From Sambucus nigra (taxonomy: Eukaryota > Streptophyta > Magnoliopsida > Dipsacales > Adoxaceae), in NCBI GenBank assembly GCA_949130495.1, contig OX422222.1:277192109-277256108 (forward strand): a stretch of 64,000 nt of DNA, read 5' to 3'. Shown here piece by piece: positions 58,838 to 64,000 of the stretch. Position numbers and translations under genes: made by a program. Position 1 is the first letter of the stretch. The number at the start of each line of letters is the position of its first letter. A model generated the notes under the pieces. It was given only the letters and a program-made list of their open reading frames with translations. It was not told the DNA's origin and did not search any database.

Positions 58838-59930
58838 TTACTGATAATACTTGCGTAGATGCTCTGCATTCCATGTATTCTTGAATTCTTCTCCTTCTAA
58901 GGTTTCAATCCTGTATGTTCCTAGACGAACAACTTCTGTTACTCTGTAAGGTACATGCCAGTTGGCTTCCAGTTTATTAGTCTTTTGGTTCACTTTCTTC
59001 AGCACATAATCCCCTTCCTTCAGATCACACTTCTTTACTCTTTTGTTATAGAACAAAGTTGTTCGCTCTTGATACGATGCATTCTTGATTGTTGCTTCTT
59101 CCTTGACTTCCTCGAGCATATCTAGGTTTAATCTTCTCATCAAGTCACTGATTGGAGAGTTGAAATTTAGTACTCTATGCGTAGGTAGACCCAATTCAGT
59201 AGGTATGACAGCCTCACTCCCAAATGCCAGCATGTATGGGTACTCTCTAGTTGTTGTTCGCGGTGTGGTGCGATAAGCCCACAACATATAGTGTAGTTCA
59301 TTAATCCAATTTCCTTTTGCACTATCTAGTCGTTTCTTCAATCCATTTACTAGTGTTCTATTTATCACCTCAGTTTGTCCATTGCTCTGGGGGTAACCTG
59401 GTGCATAATGAATTTTCAGTATATTGGATTGATGACAGTATGCAGCAAACTCCTCGTTGTCAAACTGGGTTCCATGGTCAGTAATGAATGCATGTGGGAG
59501 ACCATATCTAAAAATAATGTTTTTCCAAATGAATTGATAGACTTTGTCGTATGTCATATCAATAAGGGGGTCAGCTTCCACCCATTTGGTAAAGTAATCC
59601 ACAGCGACCACGAGGTACTTGAATCTTCCCCTGGTCGTTCGGAGTGGCCCGACCAAGTCTATCCCCCACATGGAAAATGGCCAAGGGTATGTTATGGGTG
59701 TTAACAATGCCTGAGGAGTTCTTCGTATGGACGAGAAGCGTTGGAATTTGTCACACTTCTTAGCATAAGCTGCGCAATCAGCTCCCATCGTCGGCCAGTA
59801 GTACCCCTGCGTGGTTATTCTTCGTAAGAGCGTCCGACCAGCTACATGGGCTCCAGAAGACCCTTTATGAACCTCTTCGATCAAATCTTTCACTTCAGAG
59901 GGATGGAGGCATCTTTGTATCCCTGCTATA
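58838..59930 (-). pseudogene. Tat integrase
   Basis: Open for 351 residues (59893 to 58838), so the best-preserved domain. The zinc finger region reads EVHKGSSGAH ... AAYAKKCDKFQRF; the last finger cysteine (normally CDKCQ) is Phe. The D-D-E core is present: MWGIDLVGPL, ITDHGTQFDN (normally DNG), and QSNGQTEVINRTL with the catalytic Glu. The C-terminal GKL-like part (LKEGDYVLKKV ... ANWHVPYRVTEV) follows, and the protein ends WNAEHLRKYYQ. No chromodomain. It would insert the cDNA. A stop just upstream separates it from RNase H. Confidence 0.92.
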
Positions 59931-59935
59931 ACTCC

Positions 59936-60590
59936 TCATCTGTACAAAATGCCACTAGTCAATACATAACGAGCAGCATTAAACTTTAGTTTCTTGGCTG
60001 CGAGTTTATCAGTTGGTAAAGTCCCATCTTCAATATAGGCTCTGATAGGATCCATCCAAGATGGTCCTAAGTCAAGGGAAATGAAATTTATCATTAGATC
60101 TTCGTCTATGCTCCGACCAACTAAGACTTCTATTGGGACTGTTCTTCGTAGCTCGGTGCGTGTGGCTGATGCCAATCGAGCTAGTGTGTCTGCTCTTGCA
60201 TTCTCCAATCTTGGTATTCTAATTAACTGAATTGTAGTAAGACTTAATACAACCTCCATTGCTTTGGCATGATACTTTATCATTAATTCTCCTTTTGCTA
60301 CATATACCCCCAGAATTTGATTTACAATTAACTGAGAGTCATTGTACACAACGACTTGCTCTGCCCTCATGGTTTTGGCCAGGTTTAGTCCCACGATCAT
60401 TGCTTCATATTCGGCCTCATTATTAGAAGCTTTAAATTGAAAGCGCAAGGCATACTCCACCTCAATCTCATCTGGACTTTTCAAAATAATCCCTGTTCCA
60501 CTGCCCGCAGTGCACGAAGAGCCATCTACATACAAATTCCATATGGGTAACTTATCATAAAAATTTTGATCCGAGAGAGTTCCTCAGTGG
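59936..60590 (-). pseudogene. Tat second RNase H (archaeal-like)
   Basis: Open from 60535 to 59936. Reads LYVDGSSCTAGSGTGI (first Asp), NNEAEYEAMIVGL (Glu), VYNDSQLIVNQ (Asp) and NARADTLARLAS (last Asp), the full RNase H catalytic set in archaeal-type arrangement. This extra RNase H follows the ordinary one in Tat elements. The C-terminal part leads to the integrase leader (YVLTSGILYR). A stop at about 60590 precedes it. Confidence 0.9.
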
Positions 60591-61030
60591 AATATATAGT
60601 ACTTCCTTTTATCCTCCTCCAGTACTTCTCGTTGATCATCAGTCATCTTTCCTTGCTCGTCTACCGAAGTAAGTTGGTCGGGATTTAATTTTGATGATCC
60701 TGTAACATCTACAGGCTGGTCGGAGGCATCTTCTTGAGTAAACTCTGTGATAAAATCCGCTACTGCCTGCCCTTTGAGCGATGACCTAGGCTCATAAATT
60801 ATATCTTATTCACCGAGCTCCACTTCCCAGTATATCAATCTTCCTGATTTTTCCATCTTATGCAGAGCTTGCCTTAATGGCATATCGGTGTACACCACTA
60901 TAGTATGGGCTTGGAATATGGCCTCATTCTTCTGCTTGCTTCAATTAATGCTAGTGCCAATTTTTCCAGACTTGGATATCTGATTTTTGCTCCTCGAAAA
61001 GCTTTGCTGGTGTAATAGACTGGTTTTTAT
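60590..61030 (-). pseudogene. Tat RNase H and tether
   Basis: After a TAG at about 61025 the frame reads KPVYYTSKAFRGAKIRYPSL and LALALIEASRR. A one-base frameshift near 60930 then leads to the frame reading IVVYTDMPLRQALHKMEKSG and LIYWEVELGE, a stop, then YEPRSSLKGQAVADFITEF. This is the first RNase H plus linker of Tat pol, with three breaks. Confidence 0.82.
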
Positions 61031-61960
61031 ACTCCGTCCTCCACTTTTATCAACGCCGAGCTCACTGCGTTTTCTGAAACTGCCAGATATAAGTATAGTC
61101 TTTCTCCCATCACTGGTCTAGACAACAATGGAGGTGTCCTTAGATATTTTTTCAACTCTTGAAAATCCTCCTCGCATTCATCATTCCACTCAAAAGTTTT
61201 TCGGAGTGTTTTGAAGAATGGGAGGCATCTATCAGTTGCTCGTGACACAAATCTATTAAGTACTGCTACTCGCCCTGTGAGGCTTTGCACTTCCTTCTTC
61301 GTGGTTGGAGATCGTAGCTCTAATAGAGCCTTGATCTTTTCAGGGTTCACCTCAATCCCTCGTTGATTAACAATGTATCCGAGAAACATGCCTTCTCGTA
61401 CTCCGAATATGCATTTGGTGGGATTCAGTTTCATTTGATATTTATCTAGTTTCTCAAAGGTTTGACCTAGATTAACCAGATGATCAACAGCTTTCTTGTT
61501 CTTCGTCAGCATATCATCGACGTAAACCTCCATTTTATGACTGATCTGCTCTGCAAACACCTTATTCATAAGCCGCTGATATGTTGCACCTGCATTTTTC
61601 AATCCAAAAGGCATAACATTATAGCAATAAGTTCCCCTTGGGGTTATAAAAGGGGTACTCTCCCTATCTTCAGGCTTCATTTTAATCTGATTGTAACCAG
61701 AATAAGCATCCATGAAACTCAACAGTTCATGTCCCGAGGTAGCATCCACCAGTTGATCGATTCGGGGCAAAGGAAAATGATCCTTTGGGCAGGCTTTATT
61801 AAGATCAGTGAAGTCCACACACATCCTCCACTTGTTGTTTTTATTCTTCACCATTACCACATTTGCTAGCCAATCAGGATATTTGACATCCGTAATAAAA
61901 GAATCTTTTTGCAATTTCTCTACTTCTTTCTGTATAGCTTGGTTCTTCTCAGGGCTAAAT
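61027..61960 (-). pseudogene. Tat reverse transcriptase
   Basis: Open for 295 residues. Motifs in order: WRMCVDFTDLNKACPKDHFP, LLSFMDAYSGYNQIKM, VMPFGLKNAGATYQRLMNK, VYVDDMLTKNKK (catalytic YVDD), CIFGVREGMFLGYIVNQRGI and SLTGRVAVLNRFVSRATDRC. The upstream leader (RRVFSPEKNQAIQKEVEKL) is preceded by two adjacent stops at about 61969-61974. The RT itself keeps all active-site residues. Confidence 0.92.
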
Positions 61961-61971
61961 ACCCTTCGTCA

Positions 61972-62800
61972 TTACTTCACTGGCTTGATTTCCTTGTTCA
62001 CATTGAGCTCGTGACACAGGAAATCTGGGTCTATCCCTGGCATATCTTCGTGACTCCATACAAAAGGCTTCTTTATGCGTCTTAGAAATGCTATGAGTTC
62101 TTGTTTTATTGATACATATAGTGATGCACCAATTTGAGTTATTCGTTCTGAATGCTCGTCGTCTACAATGATATTTTCGGTAGCTTCCATGACCTGGCCC
62201 TTAACGAGCTGAGACTCGTCTCTTCGGTCTAAAGTTTCAATCTTCACATATTCTACTTCATCTACCTGATAAGTAGTAGTCTTCTTCCTGGATTCTTCAC
62301 GCTCCTCCTGCTCGGCAGATGAATAGTAGCATTCCCGAGCTACTTTTTGGTCGCCTTTCACAACTCCCACTCCAAAATTAGTTGGGAATTTTAAACATTG
62401 ATGTACAGTAGATGGGACTACTTCGAACTTCTTCAGGCCTACTCTTCCCATGATGATATTGTAAGCTGATTGGACGTTTTTATCCATTACAAAAAAGCTT
62501 ACTCTTTATATTCGGCAAGCAGGCCATGTACCAATGAGCATATCCAACTTGATCGTCCCAAGTGGAAAAACTTTCTCGCCAGTAAAGCCGAGTAGAGGTC
62601 TATAATAGGGCTCCAATTAGGCTAGCTTCAAATTCAAACTATCAAAACATGGGTAAAAACATTATATCTGCCGAGCTACCATTATCCACCAATACTCGTG
62701 AAATCATTACTTCCTTTATTCACATCTTGATCACCAATGGATCATCATGAGGATATATCACACCTGCTAGGTCGTTCTTAGAGAAACCAATGACCAACTT
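61972..62800 (-). pseudogene. Tat protease and linker to RT
   Basis: About 62700-62650 reads VLVDNGSSADIMFLP, the D-x-G-S-S-A-D active-site motif of Tat proteases. Two stops follow and a frameshift near 62620. The open piece 62487-61972 reads YNIIMGRVGLKKFEVVPST and KFPTNFGVGVVKGDQKVAREC, the usual protease C-terminal landmark. It then runs through an acidic linker to VNKEIKPVK. Confidence 0.85.
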
Positions 62801-62845
62801 ATCTTTATTTACCTTCCTCGGGCGATCCTCTTCAGCTGGATTTAT

Positions 62846-64000
62846 TCATTGAATGTATGAGCAAGCTTGAGCCTCATCCACCTGTAATAACATTACAATC
62901 AAATGATCCAAAACGAATTGAAAATATCTCACGTTCTGTTTTTTTTGGTCTTTTGGGGAGATCGGGATCATCTTGATCATCTTCTGGATCTTCTTTATGA
63001 CTTCTTTTCTTGTCTTCTTTTGCTTAACGAGGAGATTTAGATCTTCTTCTTCCTCGATCATTGGTCTTTCCACAATTTTGGCGATCAACATACTTAGCCA
63101 ATTTTCCTCGTCTGATGAGTGCCTCAATTTCATTCTGAAGAGCTATGCACTGTTTGGTCGTATGACCACGGTCTTTATGGAATTCGCAATATTTGGATTT
63201 GCCTTTTCTGTCCGGATCTGCTTTCATTTTATGCTGGCCAGGCTAGCTCCTCGTTATTCTTGATTTCCTCCAGAATATGATTTATATCTACCTTTAAAGG
63301 AGTATAATTTTCAAATCTCTTCATTTGTTCCAGTGTTTGCTTTGCTTTCGATTGCCTGTTACCACCATTATTCTTCTTATCTTTCTTTTTTGGTTTTACC
63401 ATCTTCCACCTTGGTCTCTTTAGTGTCTGCGTTCTTCTTCGTAGCCATGGCTTCCTCGGCATCCATGATTTTGGCTTCTTTTGCCATTAGTTCTGCCATG
63501 GTCCTGGGCGGATCTTTGGCTAAAATGTATTACAATTTATTGGGCAACAATCCACTCATCAGAGCAGTAATTATTGTTTTCTCCTCGTAATAAATTACTT
63601 CCAGTTTCTCGTTATTGAAACGAGTAATAAAGTCCCTAGTGCTTTCACCTGTCTTTTGTCTTAACACTTAAAAAGTGTGCTACTCATTTAACTGGCTTTG
63701 CTCCAAAATGAAAATTCCCAATAAAGAGTTCTGCTAGTTGAAAGAAAGTCAAAATTTTCCCCCGAGGAAGGTTATTGTACCACATCTGAGTAGATCCGGT
63801 AAGAGTTCCTGAAAATGCCCTGCATCTCAACTCATCTGGGACTGCATAGATATCAATAGCATCTCGGTATTGTTCTATAAGAAGGACAGGGTCAGTTTTT
63901 CCATCATATTTAGGCGTCACCATAGGAGCTTTGAATTTTGATGGTGTGGGAAAATCCATAATTGCCTGTACAAATGGTGTTCCTTGGACAAAAGTTCTTT
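62846..64000 (-). pseudogene. Tat gag (5' end beyond window)
   Basis: From the right edge it reads TFVQGTPFVQAIMDFPTPSK, then YDGKTDPVLLIEQY and RAFSGTLTGSTQMWYNNLP (capsid-like gag core). About 63640-63400 gives STRDFITRFNNEKLEVIYYE and LMAKEAKIMDAEEAMATKK. Next come RFENYTPLKVDINHILEEIK and the zinc knuckle YCEFHKDRGHTTKQCIALQN (C-x3-H-type Tat knuckle). A stop near 63681, a stop near 63519, a frameshift near 63400 and a stop near 63238 disrupt it. Confidence 0.88.

Larger units (their letters stand above)
53146..64000 (-). mobile_element. Tat-lineage LTR retrotransposon with antisense genes (continues beyond window)
   Basis: Minus-strand order: gag, protease, RT, RNase H, archaeal-like RNase H, integrase, minisatellite, two antisense genes, PPT, 3' LTR. 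The 5' LTR and first part of gag lie beyond 64000. It inserted in inverted orientation into gag of another Tat copy (51893-53145); the left TSD candidate is caaac (53141-53145). pol domains are long and well preserved but have several stops and frameshifts. This layout, with extra ORFs between integrase and the 3' LTR, is known for Tat elements. Confidence 0.92.

Noticed and set aside
1..64000. Host protein-coding gene, tRNA, rRNA or organelle insertion
   Set aside because: None could be supported on either strand by eye; all protein-like stretches trace to transposons, apart from the PMD relic whose origin is open.

Overview
The window is plant nuclear DNA, almost certainly from an angiosperm with a large, repeat-rich genome. 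It is AT-rich, and every recognisable coding stretch belongs to a plant transposable element. I see no intact host gene, no rRNA or tRNA gene, and nothing prokaryotic. The lineages present are Ty1/copia, Athila, Del/Tekay-like, Tat-like Ty3/gypsy, an En/Spm (CACTA) DNA transposon, a MITE and several solo LTRs. They are nested, and several insertions can be proved from target-site duplications (TSDs).

Layout, left to right. 1-792 is a Ty1/copia LTR with its primer-binding site (PBS). About 1000-4990 is a minus-strand copia remnant (gag and integrase) split by a 1.4-kb solo LTR (1459-2856, TSD CTCCT). 7095-7605 is a broken plant-mobile-domain (PMD) gene fragment. 7606-15668 is an Athila-type element with two 1.56-kb LTRs and decayed gag-protease but no visible RT or integrase. 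17600-27641 is a 10.0-kb non-autonomous, LARD-like element with Del/Tekay-type ends (TSD GTAAG on both sides); its 5' LTR carries a microsatellite-bounded foldback MITE. About 28050-34496 is a truncated minus-strand relative of it, whose LTR is split by a 2.06-kb solo LTR (31222-33277, TSD CTAAC).

34497-51890 is the carcass of a plus-strand Tat element: protease, RT, RNase H, a second RNase H, integrase and a repeat-rich 3'UTR. It has been hit by a complete 6.5-kb CACTA transposon (34692-41199, TSD CAT), by a solo LTR (43771-46347) and by a mini LTR element with a 379-bp interior (47571-50593). 51893-53145 is the 5' end of another plus-strand Tat copy. It is cut inside gag by a minus-strand Tat element that fills 53146-64000 and runs off the right edge. 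That last element has a decayed gag-protease-RT-RNase H-second RNase H-integrase polyprotein on the minus strand. Between integrase and 3' LTR it carries two antisense (plus-strand) genes, one with two clean GT-AG introns, and a hairpin-forming minisatellite of about 31 bp per unit.

Nothing here forms a host pathway. The connections are between transposons: LTR, PBS and polypurine tract (PPT) for replication, the CACTA transposase with its subterminal binding-site arrays, and the antisense genes carried in the Tat 3' region. Every autonomous-type gene seen has at least one disabling lesion. The least explained items are the intron-bearing antisense genes, the 31-bp hairpin array, the G-quadruplex block inside the CACTA element, and the relics around 7.1-7.6 kb and 15.7-17.5 kb.
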